Part shown: positions 34,182-42,366 of the stretch, one piece after another | Layout of the letters: each line of letters begins with the position of its first letter | How positions within the stretch are numbered: the stretch's first letter is position 1 | NCBI RefSeq assembly: GCF_001580455.1 | Contig: NZ_CP010951.1 | Coordinates: 1,984,001-2,048,000, forward strand | Origin: Ramlibacter tataouinensis | GTDB lineage: Bacteria > Pseudomonadota > Gammaproteobacteria > Burkholderiales > Burkholderiaceae_C | Length of the DNA stretch: 64,000 nucleotides | Reading direction: 5' to 3' | Position numbers and translations under genes: made by a program | Notes under the pieces: model-generated | What the model was told of the DNA's origin: nothing | Database searches by the model: none | The model's input: the letters and a program-made list of their open reading frames with translations, nothing else

Positions 34182-35365
34182 GCCAGGTTCCGGTTAGGCG
34201 ATCGCCAACATGAATGCAATGCGCCGGCGAAGAGGGCGCCGCACGCCCCTTGCACGCCGAGGATCATCAGGGTGACCGCCGGGATCGCCCGGCGCATGGT
34301 CTGGGTCGGGTCCAGCGCTCCGAAGCCGCCGGCGCTCCAGTTCAGCACCAGCGCCACCGACCAGCCCAGGCCGGCGGCCACCAGCAGCACGCCGACGATC
34401 AAGCCGATTTCCATCTTCAGGACGGGCGCCAGCCGCTCCAGCCAGCGCTGCGGCGGCACCACGCCCGACAGCACGCCCATCCACTTGGTCATCAGCGCCA
34501 GCTGCACCATCTGGGCACCCAGCACGGTGGCGGCGGCCATGTAAAGCAGCGAGTGGATGTCCAGTCCGAGCGACACCAGGTGGACCGGCCCGTGCAGCAG
34601 CAGGCCGAAGCCCAGCAAACCTGACATCAGCAGGCCGATCCCCGGATACAGGAACAGCCAGCGCGGGCAAAACAGCAGCAGGAAGCGCAGGTGGCGCCAG
34701 CCGTCGCGCCAGGTGCGCAGGTGCGGCAGGCGATCGCGCCCGTCCGGGCGCAGCGTGGTCGGCACTTCCGCGATGCGCAGGCCCGCCAACGCCGCCTTGG
34801 CGACCATCTCGCTGGCGAACTCCATGCCGGGCGCCACCAGCCCCAGGCGCAGGATCGCCTCGCGCGAGAAGCCGCGCAGGCCGCAGTGGAAGTCGCCGAT
34901 GGAGGTGCGGAAGAAAAGCCGGCCGACGAAACTGAGCACCGGGTTGCCCAGGTAGCGGTGCAGGTGCGGCATGGCGCCGGGTGCGATGCCGCCGCGGAAC
35001 CGGTTGCCCATCACCAGGTCGGCGCCGGCGCGAAGCTGTTCGAGGAATCCCGACAGCCTGGAAAAATCGTAACTGTCGTCGGAGTCGCCCATCACCACGA
35101 AGCGGCCGCGCGCCTGCGCGATCCCGGCGATGAGTGCCGCCCCGTAGCCGCGCTCGGCCACATGGACCAGGCGGGCGCCGGCATCTTCGGCAATCTGCTG
35201 CGACCCGTCGCTGGAACCGTTGTCCGCGACGACGACTTCGCCCTGTACCCCGGCTTCGGCCATGAAGCGCTGCGCCGCCTCGATGCAGCGCGCCAGGGTC
35301 CTCGCCTCGTTCAGGCAGGGCATGAGGATCGAGAGTTCGACCGGGTAGTTGGGGCTGTGTGACAT
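34178..35365 (-). CDS. Glycosyltransferase family 2, dolichyl-phosphate-mannose/glucose synthase-like
   Basis: 395 residues from ATG 35365. An N-terminal GT2 domain of the DPM1/GtrB type has ELSILMPCLNEARTLARCIE, EVVVADNGSSDGSQQIAEDA, RFVVMGDSDDSYDFSRLSGF (DSD metal motif) and SIGDFHCGLRGFSREAILRL. Four membrane helices follow (about residues 230-385). The GDFHCGLRGF motif marks enzymes transferring a sugar from UDP/GDP onto a polyprenyl phosphate. Such a lipid-linked sugar is the usual donor for GT-C membrane transferases, so a partnership with the split membrane protein next to it is plausible. It is the first gene of the glycan operon, only 39 bp after the terminator that follows pilA. Confidence 0.88.
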   Translation of the reverse strand: MSHSPNYPVELSILMPCLNEARTLARCIEAAQRFMAEAGVQGEVVVADNGSSDGSQQIAEDAGARLVHVAERGYGAALIAGIAQARGRFVVMGDSDDSYDFSRLSGFLEQLRAGADLVMGNRFRGGIAPGAMPHLHRYLGNPVLSFVGRLFFRTSIGDFHCGLRGFSREAILRLGLVAPGMEFASEMVAKAALAGLRIAEVPTTLRPDGRDRLPHLRTWRDGWRHLRFLLLFCPRWLFLYPGIGLLMSGLLGFGLLLHGPVHLVSLGLDIHSLLYMAAATVLGAQMVQLALMTKWMGVLSGVVPPQRWLERLAPVLKMEIGLIVGVLLVAAGLGWSVALVLNWSAGGFGALDPTQTMRRAIPAVTLMILGVQGACGALFAGALHSCWRSPNRNLA

Positions 35366-35404
35366 GGGAGCGGGATCCCGAGCCGAGAAAGGGTCGAATC
35401 AAGA

Positions 35405-35433
35405 AAAAACGAGCGGCCAAGCCGCTCGTTTTT
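35405..35433. terminator. Intrinsic terminator between pilA and the glycan operon
   Basis: A perfect 13-bp stem AAAAACGAGCGGC (35405-35417) / GCCGCTCGTTTTT (35421-35433) with a 3-nt loop CAA. On the minus strand it ends pilA with a T-rich tail 26 bp after the stop. It lies only 39 bp before the ATG of the first glycan gene on the same strand. Confidence 0.9.
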
Positions 35434-35458
35434 GTAGCCTATACGCTAAGCCGTGCGA

Positions 35459-35935
35459 TTAGCCGCGGCAGGAGCCGGGCAGGAACTTCGCAGCGATGGT
35501 GGTGAGGTCGCCGGTATTGCCGCAGCGCCACAGGAAAATCGTGCCGCCGGCGGTCGGAGCAACGCTGGCGGCCGCGTCGGCGAAGGGCTTCAGGGTCACG
35601 GCGCCGCCGGTCGTACCGTCGGCCTTGTTCTTGATGCCCTGGCTGGTCACCGTGATCTTGCCGGTGCCGTCGGTCTCGATCTTGGCCACATACTTCGACG
35701 TGGCGGCGGCCGATTCGCAGCCCCAGTTGTTCGCGGTCGGCAGCGTGCTGGCCGACTGGACCACTTCGGTGATGGACGTGCGGCAACCGGAGGCGGCCAG
35801 GATCACTTCCGAGTTCTTGGCGCGGACCGTGTAGTCCTGGTAAGCCGGCAGGGCCACCGCGGCCAGAATACCGATGATCGCGACCACGATCATCAGTTCG
35901 ATCAGGGTGAAACCCTTTTGCAGTTGACGCTTCAT
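35459..35935 (-). CDS. pilA: Type IV major pilin
   Basis: 158 residues. A type IVa prepilin leader MKRQLQKG is cleaved before Phe, with Glu5 of the mature protein present: FTLIELMIVVAIIGILAAVA, followed by LPAYQDYTVRAKNSEVILAA. The globular domain has four cysteines (ASGC, NWGC, WRC, GSC), two of them likely to form the C-terminal D-loop disulfide. The Thr/Ser/Ala-rich middle and C-terminal region offers several O-glycosylation candidates for the PglL-like enzyme. It is transcribed from a sigma-54 promoter (35974-35989), has GGAGG at the ribosome-binding site, and ends at a strong terminator. It lies directly downstream, on the same strand, of the GAF-ATPase gene. Confidence 0.96.
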   Translation of the reverse strand: MKRQLQKGFTLIELMIVVAIIGILAAVALPAYQDYTVRAKNSEVILAASGCRTSITEVVQSASTLPTANNWGCESAAATSKYVAKIETDGTGKITVTSQGIKNKADGTTGGAVTLKPFADAAASVAPTAGGTIFLWRCGNTGDLTTIAAKFLPGSCRG

Positions 35936-35973
35936 GAATCCTCCAGAGGTTGTTGAGAGAAGCGAGGCAGTTG

Positions 35974-35989
35974 TGCAAACCCTGTGCCA
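35974..35989 (-). promoter_or_regulatory. Sigma-54 promoter of pilA
   Basis: Read on the minus strand the sequence is TGGCACAGGGTTTGCA, an exact match to the RpoN consensus TGGCAC-N5-TTGCA, with GG and GC 12 bp apart. The predicted start near 35963 leaves a leader of about 28 nt before ATG 35935. Sigma-54 plus the PilS/PilR regulators is the classical control of pilA. The regulators are not in the window. Confidence 0.92.
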
Positions 35990-36097
35990 GCCCCGATGGC
36001 ACGCAAAACGCTCTTTTTTGGACCTTGCTGATGAGTGTACCGGTCAAAAACGGCGACTGCTGAGCCAAAACCGGACATTTTTGTCGTTTTGCCGGTC

Positions 36098-38509
36098 TTA
36101 CTTGATACAGACCGAGCGAACCTGTTTCAGGTCCGTCAGGCCCATCAAGATCTTTTCCATGCCGTCCATCTTGAGGGTGCGCATGCCGCCGGCCACCGCC
36201 GCCACGAAGATTTCGGCCACGCGGGCGCGCTCCTGGATCAATTTCTTGATGTCGTCGTCGGCCACCAGCAGTTCGTGCAGGCCCAGGCGGCCCTTGTAGC
36301 CGGACTTGCTGCACTTCTCGCAACCCACGGCGCGATACAGGCGCAGCCGCCCGCCCTCGCCGTAGGCCTTGACCCAGCCCTCATACAGCTTCTTGGCTTC
36401 GCCGGCGTAGTCGGACTTCCAGGCCGCAGTCTGGCGCAGGTCCTCCACATACTCGGCAATGAAGGTCTTGATCTCGTCCTGCTCGGGGAAGTAGTGCTCC
36501 TTGCAGTCGCACAGCCGCTTGGCCAGGCGCTGCGCCAGGATGCCGAGCAGGGCGTCGGCAAAGTTGAACGGGTCCATGCCCATGTCCAGCAGGCGGGTGA
36601 TCGACTCCGGCGCGGAATTGGTGTGCAGGGTGGAAAACACCAGGTGGCCGGTGAGCGAGGCCTCCACGCCCATGGACACGGTTTCCTTGTCGCGCGACTC
36701 ACCCACCATGATGACGTCGGGGTCGGCCCGCAGGAAGGCCCGCATCACCAGCGCGAAGTCAATGCCCGCTTTCTTGTTGATCTGGACCTGGCGCAGCCCC
36801 TTCTGGGTGATTTCCACCGGATCCTCGGCGGTCCAGATCTTGGTTTCCGGCGTGTTGAGGAACTTCAGCACCGAGTGCAGCGTGGTCGTCTTGCCCGAGC
36901 CGGTCGGCCCGCACACGTAGAACAGGCCGTACGGCTTGCTCACCGTCTTTTCCAGCCGCTCCTTGTTCACCGACGTCAGTCCCAGCTTCTCGAGCGGGAT
37001 CGGCTCACCGGCGGCGAGGATACGCATCACCACGTCCTCGACGCCGCCGGCCGAGGGGATGGTGGCCACCCGCAGCTCGATGTCCAGCGGCCCGAACTTC
37101 TTGAACTTGATCTTGCCGTCCTGGGGCTTGCGCTTTTCCGAGATGTCCAAGTCGCACATGATCTTCAGGCGCGTGACCAGCGCCTGGCGGAAATGCGCGG
37201 GGACCTCGATATAAGGCTGCAGGCTGCCGTCGATGCGGAAGCGGATGCCGGTCTTGGCCTTGCCCGGCAGCGGCTCGATGTGGATGTCCGAGGCCTTTTG
37301 GGCGTAGGCGTCGACGATGACCTTGTTGACGAACTTGACCAGCTCGTTGTCGGCCGCGGCGGAAACGGCGTCGCCGTCATCGCTGCCGTCCTCGTCCGCC
37401 GGCACGCTCAGGTCGGCGAGCAACTCGTCGATCGAGGCGCCGGCCTCCTCGGCGCCCCAGATCTGCGCCAGCGTTTCCTCGAACTCGGTCTGCGTCGTCA
37501 CCCGGTAGGCGAAGCGCGAGAAGCGCGGAAACACCTGCGGCACGACGCGCGAGCCGCGCACCGCTTCCGGGTCCATGCACATGATCACCAGGCCCTCGGG
37601 CGACTCCTCCAGCGGGATCCAGCCCTGCTCGGTGATGAACTCGCGCTTGAGCGGCCCGTGCAGCGCGTCGGCGCGCAGGCGCCCGGAATTGAACGGCTCG
37701 TAGGGCACGCCGAAGTACTTGGCGAGCGAAGGCCCGATCTGGGCCGGCCGGATCGAATACGCCGACATCAGCACGTGCTCGACCGGCTGCGCTTCCTCGC
37801 GCGCCTTCTGGATCGCCTGCTGCAGTTCGTCGGCCGTGATCACGCCCGCGGCCACCAGGCCGTCGTACTTGGTGGCGCGCCGGCGCTGGTTGTCCTCGGC
37901 CCGCCGCAGGCGCTGGCGGATGGCGGTCGCCAGCGTGTGGCAGACCTGCGTCGCGCCTTCGATCTCGAGATCGCCGAAGGGCTGGTCGCTCTTGTTGTTG
38001 ATCACCTGCAGCACGCCGTGCAGCGTGTCGCCGTCCAGGATCGGCACCACCATCATCTGCTTGGTGCGGTAGCCCGAGCGCTTGTCGACTTCCTTCAGGA
38101 AGGCCAGGTTGGGGTGGATCTTCTTCAGCGCCTCGTCGTCGTAGACATCGGCGAAGTTGATCATCTGGCGGGAAAAGGCGGCGTAGCCGGCCAGGCTTTG
38201 CGGGCTGATCGGCAGCTTCAGGTCCTTGCTGGCGTTCAGGCCGGTCTTGACCTTGGACACGATGGCGCTGCGGTCCTCGTTGACGGTGTACAGCGTGAGC
38301 CGGTCGGCGTTGAACAGCCGGCAGATGTCCTGGCTGGACTCGAGCATGATCTGCTCGACGTTCTCGGTCTCGTGGATGCGCGTGGTGACCACCTGCAGCT
38401 GGCGGAAGAACAGCGCCTCGAAGGTGACGCCGCGCTTGTCGGGCGGCAGTTGCTGCGAATCGAAAAAAGCCTGCGAATCGCGGTCCGCAGGCTTGAGCAC
38501 GGCACTCAT
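36098..38509 (-). CDS. GAF-domain PilB/GspE-family secretion ATPase
   Basis: 803 residues. An N-terminal GAF domain (about 30-205; RLFNADRLTLYTVNEDRSAI, SGYRTKQMMVVPILDGDTLH) is followed by a T2SSE_N/MshEN-like domain (about 215-330). The ATPase domain has Walker A YVCGPTGSGKTTTLHS near residue 535, ADPDVIMVGESRDKETVSMG (Walker B region, GESRD instead of the usual GEIRD) and the His-box LTGHLVFSTLHTNSAPESIT. A CEKC half of the zinc motif is near the C-terminus. The MshEN-like domain lacks the RLG repeats that bind c-di-GMP, so the GAF domain may be the ligand sensor. It is the last gene of the signalling operon, 162 bp upstream of pilA; no pilC or pilD is adjacent. It could drive pilus extension or a T2S-like system. 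Confidence 0.85.
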   Translation of the reverse strand: MSAVLKPADRDSQAFFDSQQLPPDKRGVTFEALFFRQLQVVTTRIHETENVEQIMLESSQDICRLFNADRLTLYTVNEDRSAIVSKVKTGLNASKDLKLPISPQSLAGYAAFSRQMINFADVYDDEALKKIHPNLAFLKEVDKRSGYRTKQMMVVPILDGDTLHGVLQVINNKSDQPFGDLEIEGATQVCHTLATAIRQRLRRAEDNQRRRATKYDGLVAAGVITADELQQAIQKAREEAQPVEHVLMSAYSIRPAQIGPSLAKYFGVPYEPFNSGRLRADALHGPLKREFITEQGWIPLEESPEGLVIMCMDPEAVRGSRVVPQVFPRFSRFAYRVTTQTEFEETLAQIWGAEEAGASIDELLADLSVPADEDGSDDGDAVSAAADNELVKFVNKVIVDAYAQKASDIHIEPLPGKAKTGIRFRIDGSLQPYIEVPAHFRQALVTRLKIMCDLDISEKRKPQDGKIKFKKFGPLDIELRVATIPSAGGVEDVVMRILAAGEPIPLEKLGLTSVNKERLEKTVSKPYGLFYVCGPTGSGKTTTLHSVLKFLNTPETKIWTAEDPVEITQKGLRQVQINKKAGIDFALVMRAFLRADPDVIMVGESRDKETVSMGVEASLTGHLVFSTLHTNSAPESITRLLDMGMDPFNFADALLGILAQRLAKRLCDCKEHYFPEQDEIKTFIAEYVEDLRQTAAWKSDYAGEAKKLYEGWVKAYGEGGRLRLYRAVGCEKCSKSGYKGRLGLHELLVADDDIKKLIQERARVAEIFVAAVAGGMRTLKMDGMEKILMGLTDLKQVRSVCIK

Positions 38510-38524
38510 CGGGTCAGCCTCCGT

Positions 38525-39316
38525 TCATAGGTCGAACTCCTGGCCGGCCCGCAGCCAGCGGATGTCGTGCGTGACATTCGGGCCGAAGGGCTGCGTCTGG
38601 TCGAACTTCTGGATCTCCGCCATGATCAGCTCGGTCTCGGCCGGCTTGGTGTGCATGATGTAGATGGGGAAGCGCTTGGTCTTGTCGATGCAGTCGAGTT
38701 CCTCGGCCAGCACGTTGGGCGACAGGTGCAGGCTGCGCCGCGCCAGCTCGCGCTCGCGGTTGGAGAAGGCGGTCTCGATCACCAGGGCCGCCACGTCCAT
38801 GCGATTGACGCGGCGCCAGAACGCCGGGTTGCGCTCGGTGTCGCCGGTGAAGATCCAGTGGCCCTTGCCGGCGCTGACGGCGTAGCCGCAGGCCGGCACC
38901 GTGTGCACCGCCGGCAGCACCTCGATGCGCTTGCCCGCGATCTCCAGCGTCTCGCCCGGGCGGACTTCGTGGAAACTGATGAAAGGCGCCTGCGGCGTGG
39001 GGATGCGGCTGAAATCGGGCCAGATCACGTTGTTGAAGACGTGGGCCTTGAGCGCCGCGATCGTGCCGGCCAGCGCATGGACCTGGATCGGCCGGGTCAG
39101 CGTGGAGGCGATCGCGTCGACCATCAGCGGCAGCGCCGCCACGTGGTCCAGGTGCGAATGCGTCAGCAGCACGTGGCCGATGCCCCGCATCTCCTCCAAC
39201 GAAAGGTCGCCCACGCCCGTGCCCGCATCCACCAGCAGGTCGCCGTCGATCATGAAAGACGTCGTCCGGCAGTCCCTGGCAATAGCCCCGGAGCAGCCCA
39301 GCACCCGCACCTTCAT
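38525..39316 (-). CDS. Class II 3',5'-cyclic-nucleotide phosphodiesterase (metallo-beta-lactamase fold)
   Basis: 263 residues from ATG 39316 (MKVRVLGCSGAIARDCRTTS). The MBL fold has the metal motif HVLLTHSHLDHVAALPLMVD, which matches the class II PDE pattern HxHLDH, a later His in VLPAVHTVPACGYAVSAGKG, GHWIFTGDTERN (bridging Asp) and PIYIMHTKP. The adjacent adenylate cyclase strongly supports cAMP as substrate. Class II PDEs are otherwise known from yeast, Dictyostelium and a few bacteria. It lies 28 bp after the cyclase and 15 bp before the GAF-ATPase, so made-and-broken cAMP and the ATPase are co-expressed. A general MBL hydrolase role cannot be excluded by sequence. Confidence 0.8.
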   Translation of the reverse strand: MKVRVLGCSGAIARDCRTTSFMIDGDLLVDAGTGVGDLSLEEMRGIGHVLLTHSHLDHVAALPLMVDAIASTLTRPIQVHALAGTIAALKAHVFNNVIWPDFSRIPTPQAPFISFHEVRPGETLEIAGKRIEVLPAVHTVPACGYAVSAGKGHWIFTGDTERNPAFWRRVNRMDVAALVIETAFSNRERELARRSLHLSPNVLAEELDCIDKTKRFPIYIMHTKPAETELIMAEIQKFDQTQPFGPNVTHDIRWLRAGQEFDL

Positions 39317-39344
39317 CGGCTCACCCTCATCCTCATCCCCGTCC

Positions 39345-41591
39345 TCATTTTGTTTCGAAGTTCGTGGCGCCATCCCATTCCGGGTCGAATGGCAATAGGC
39401 GCATGGAGGCTACACGCTCCGAATACAGCTCGTAAAGGTATTTTTTGGCGTTCATGCGCTGCAGGTTCAACATCAGGACGTCGCTCTGCTCCCAGTCCTG
39501 GGCGCGGTAGGCCCGCAGGAAAGCGCCCCAGGCCTTGAGTTCGTCCAGCAGCGGCCGCTCGAGGCCGGCGGCCGGCGCCAGCGGCCGGTAGATCGCCACC
39601 GCCTGCTCCTTGCCCTTGACCCGCACCCGGTCCAGCTCCTGCCAGGCGAAGTCGGGCGCCTGCTTGCGCGTGGTCTCGCTGGCCACGATCTCCACGCCGT
39701 AGGCCTTGGACAGGCCCTCCAGCCGCGAGCCCAGATTGACCGCATCGCCGATCACCGTATAGGCGCGCCGGTTTTCCGAGCCCATGTCGCCCACGCACAT
39801 GGTGCCGGTGTTCAGCCCGATGCCGATGCCGATCTCGGGGATGCCCTTGGCCCGGTGCTCCTCGTTGATCTGGCGCACCGCGCCGGCCATCTCGATCGCG
39901 GCCTTCACCGCCAGTGGCGCGTGGTGGGGGATGTCCACCGGGGCGCCCCAGAATGCCATCACGCAGTCGCCCATGTACTTGTCGATGGTGCCGCGGTTGG
40001 AACTGATGATGTCGGTGAGGCGGTTGAAGACGGCGTTGAGCAGCTCCTGCAGCTGGGTCGGCTCCATCCTCTCGGACATCTTGGTGAAGCCGCGCATGTC
40101 GCAGAACATCACCGTGAGTTCCTTGTTGGCGGCCTTCATCGAGTACGCCTCCGGGTCCTTCACCATCTCGTCGACCAGCTCGGGCGGGACGTAGGTGCCG
40201 AACAGGTTGGCGAGCTCGCGCTTGCTGCGGCTTTCGACGAAATAGCCGTAGCTCATATTGAGGGCGAAGGCGGTGATGCACATGACCAGCGCCGCGGCCA
40301 GCGGCAGCACCAGTCCCTCGGCCGAGTACAGGTAGACGTTCAGGCTGACCAGCGCCGCGATCACCGCTGCGCTCGCCAGCACCGCCCGCGTGGCCGACAG
40401 CAGGGGCAGCGTGAAGGCGAGCGTGAGCCCGGCCAGCAGCAGCACCACCGCGTCATAGCCCACCGCGTAGTCGGGCCGGAACAGCACCTTGCCATCCAGC
40501 AGGCCGGAAATCACGTTGGCATGCGCTTCGACGCCAGGGTAGGCCTCGCCCACCGGGGTGGCCCGCAGGTCGAGCAGGCCCTGGGCAGTGGTGCCCACCA
40601 GGATGATCTTGTCCTTCAGGCTGCCGGGCGGCAGGCGCCGGCCGATCACGTCGGCGGCCGAGACGTAGCGGTAGCTGCCGCCGCTCACGCCGCCGGCGCC
40701 GCGGAACGGCACCAGGCTGCTCACCTTGTCATCCACCGGAATGGCGACGGTGCCCTTGGGATGCCGCAGCAGCACGCTCTCCAGCCCGCCGTAGCTGCGC
40801 GAGCCGAAGAACTTCTCGCGCGGAAAGCCCGGCGCGACCTCGGGCAGCCCGACCAGCAGGCGGTACATGGCCAGCGAGAGCGCCTCGTAGTACTCGCCCT
40901 TGTATTCGGAAAGCAGCGGGATCGCCCGCAGCACGCCGTCGCTGTCGACCACCGGGTTGAAGAAGCCCGCCATGGGCGCCTGTGTCGCGAGCTGCTCGAT
41001 GTTGGCGCCGTAGCCGCTCCAGCCGATGAAGCGGATCGGGCGTCCCTGCAGCTCACTCCTTCGCATCACCGGGGCGGGCAGCACGCCCTTGGCCTGGGTC
41101 TCGCCGGTGAAGTAGTAGCCCAGGACCACCGGCCGCTTCTGCAGCGACTTGGCGAGCAGCGCGTCGTAGTCGAGCGAGGCCTGCATCTGGTTGAGGCGCT
41201 CGACGAAGCCGGGCTGGTCCTTCAGCTCGGCCTGCGCGAGCTGGCGCAGGCGCTTGAGGCCCGAGCTCTCGTCGGCTTCGGCGAAGACCACGTCGAACCC
41301 CAGCACCGAGGCCTGCTGCCGGTCGAACAGCTCGTCGACCATCTCGGCGACCCGGTTGCGCCCCCAGGGCCAGTGGCCGATTTCGTCCAGGCTTTTTTCG
41401 TCGATGTCGACGATGACGATCCGCTCATCGAGCGTGCGCGGCATGGTGGCGCGCAGCCGGGCGTCGTAGATGATGTCGTCCAGGCGCTGCAGCACGCCCA
41501 GGTGCAGCGCCCCGGTCGCGTGCAGCAGGGCGAACACCAGCGGAATCAAGGTCACCGCGATGCGCGGCCAGTGTCTGGACAGCGAGCCCAT
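39345..41591 (-). CDS. CHASE2-domain class III adenylate cyclase
   Basis: 748 residues. N-terminal TM, extracytoplasmic CHASE2 sensor (about 30-340; IVIVDIDEKSLDEIGHWPWG and DKIILVGTTAQGLLDLRATP), three membrane helices (about 365-450), then a class III cyclase domain (about 480-665). The catalytic set is complete: metal aspartates in MFCDMRGFTKMSE and IDKYMGDCVMAFWG, the adenine-specifying Lys in IDKYMGD with Thr in YTVIGD, and the Asn/Arg transition-state pair in GDAVNLGSRLEG. The Lys/Thr pair predicts ATP rather than GTP. It is co-transcribed with the FHA protein (53 bp upstream) and the phosphodiesterase (28 bp downstream). The CHASE2 domain is related to that of the kinase at 45.9 kb. 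Confidence 0.92.
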   Translation of the reverse strand: MGSLSRHWPRIAVTLIPLVFALLHATGALHLGVLQRLDDIIYDARLRATMPRTLDERIVIVDIDEKSLDEIGHWPWGRNRVAEMVDELFDRQQASVLGFDVVFAEADESSGLKRLRQLAQAELKDQPGFVERLNQMQASLDYDALLAKSLQKRPVVLGYYFTGETQAKGVLPAPVMRRSELQGRPIRFIGWSGYGANIEQLATQAPMAGFFNPVVDSDGVLRAIPLLSEYKGEYYEALSLAMYRLLVGLPEVAPGFPREKFFGSRSYGGLESVLLRHPKGTVAIPVDDKVSSLVPFRGAGGVSGGSYRYVSAADVIGRRLPPGSLKDKIILVGTTAQGLLDLRATPVGEAYPGVEAHANVISGLLDGKVLFRPDYAVGYDAVVLLLAGLTLAFTLPLLSATRAVLASAAVIAALVSLNVYLYSAEGLVLPLAAALVMCITAFALNMSYGYFVESRSKRELANLFGTYVPPELVDEMVKDPEAYSMKAANKELTVMFCDMRGFTKMSERMEPTQLQELLNAVFNRLTDIISSNRGTIDKYMGDCVMAFWGAPVDIPHHAPLAVKAAIEMAGAVRQINEEHRAKGIPEIGIGIGLNTGTMCVGDMGSENRRAYTVIGDAVNLGSRLEGLSKAYGVEIVASETTRKQAPDFAWQELDRVRVKGKEQAVAIYRPLAPAAGLERPLLDELKAWGAFLRAYRAQDWEQSDVLMLNLQRMNAKKYLYELYSERVASMRLLPFDPEWDGATNFETK

Positions 41592-41644
41592 CGGCCCCGA
41601 CCCCCTCGTTGTGAAGCGGCGTCTCCCGCGCCGCGCGCGCCTGA

Positions 41645-42316
41645 TCAGGCCTGCACGAACTGCATCTGCGTGCCCGCCAGCTCCAGCATGTCGCCGTTCT
41701 TCAAGGTGACGGGATCGGCGCTGATCGCCGCGCCGTTGAGCGTGGGCTTGTTGCTGCCTTCCACGTGCGCGACGACGAATCCGTGCGGCCGCTTGGTGAT
41801 CGCCGCCACGGCCACGCCGGGCTTGCCGATGGTGGTGACGACCTTGACCAGCGGCACCTGGCGGCCGGCGGCGGCGCCGGACAGCACCTTGATGCTGGCG
41901 GTCTGGGCGGCGAGTTCGCCGGCCTGGGTCGGGGCGCCGGCCGGCGCCGGGGCCGTCGCGGGCTTGGCGACCGGCGGCGGAACCGCGCCGGCCTTGAGGA
42001 TCATGGTCTTCTCGAAGGTGGGCCCGGCCGCCTCGCTGATGAACTTGATCTTGTACTTGCCGATCTCGACCGTGTCGTTGTTCTGCAGCAACTGCTTCTT
42101 GACCGCCTTGCCGTTGACGTAGGTCCCGTTGGTGCTGTTGAGGTCCTCGAGGTAGACCTCCTGGCCGCTCATCTGCAGGACCGCGTGCTCGCCGCTTACC
42201 GCCAGGTTGTCGATGACGATGTCGTTGTAAGGACGGCGGCCCAGCGTGGTCCGGTCCTTGGTCAACTGCACTTCCTTGATGACAACACCGTCGATCGAAA
42301 CGATCATTTTCGGCAT
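41645..42316 (-). CDS. FHA-domain phosphothreonine-binding protein
   Basis: 223 residues. The N-terminal FHA domain (about 1-95) has the full recognition set: TTLGRRPYNDIVID, then SGEHAVLQ, and LEDLNSTNGTYVNGK. A Pro/Ala linker follows (about 105-135), then a second, degenerate FHA-like domain (about 140-223: SIKVLSGAAAGRQVPLVKVV, KPTLNGAAISADPVTLKNGD) lacking the GR and SxxH residues. At the edge of the linker is FEKTMILKAG with Thr104, nearly identical to a motif in the tail of the kinase (FEKTAVVRNP). It probably docks on the phosphorylated kinase and may itself be phosphorylated, as for GarA/FhaB-like adaptors (inference). It sits between the phosphatase and cyclase genes. Confidence 0.9.
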   Translation of the reverse strand: MPKMIVSIDGVVIKEVQLTKDRTTLGRRPYNDIVIDNLAVSGEHAVLQMSGQEVYLEDLNSTNGTYVNGKAVKKQLLQNNDTVEIGKYKIKFISEAAGPTFEKTMILKAGAVPPPVAKPATAPAPAGAPTQAGELAAQTASIKVLSGAAAGRQVPLVKVVTTIGKPGVAVAAITKRPHGFVVAHVEGSNKPTLNGAAISADPVTLKNGDMLELAGTQMQFVQA

Positions 42317-42366
42317 GCCCAGCTCCTGTTCGTGTAACTCATCATTATCGGCAAACTACCGGCAAC

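Noticed and set aside
36035..38530. 831-codon + strand frame opposite the GAF-ATPase
   Set aside because: The minus-strand product has complete GAF and ATPase motifs; the + frame has none.
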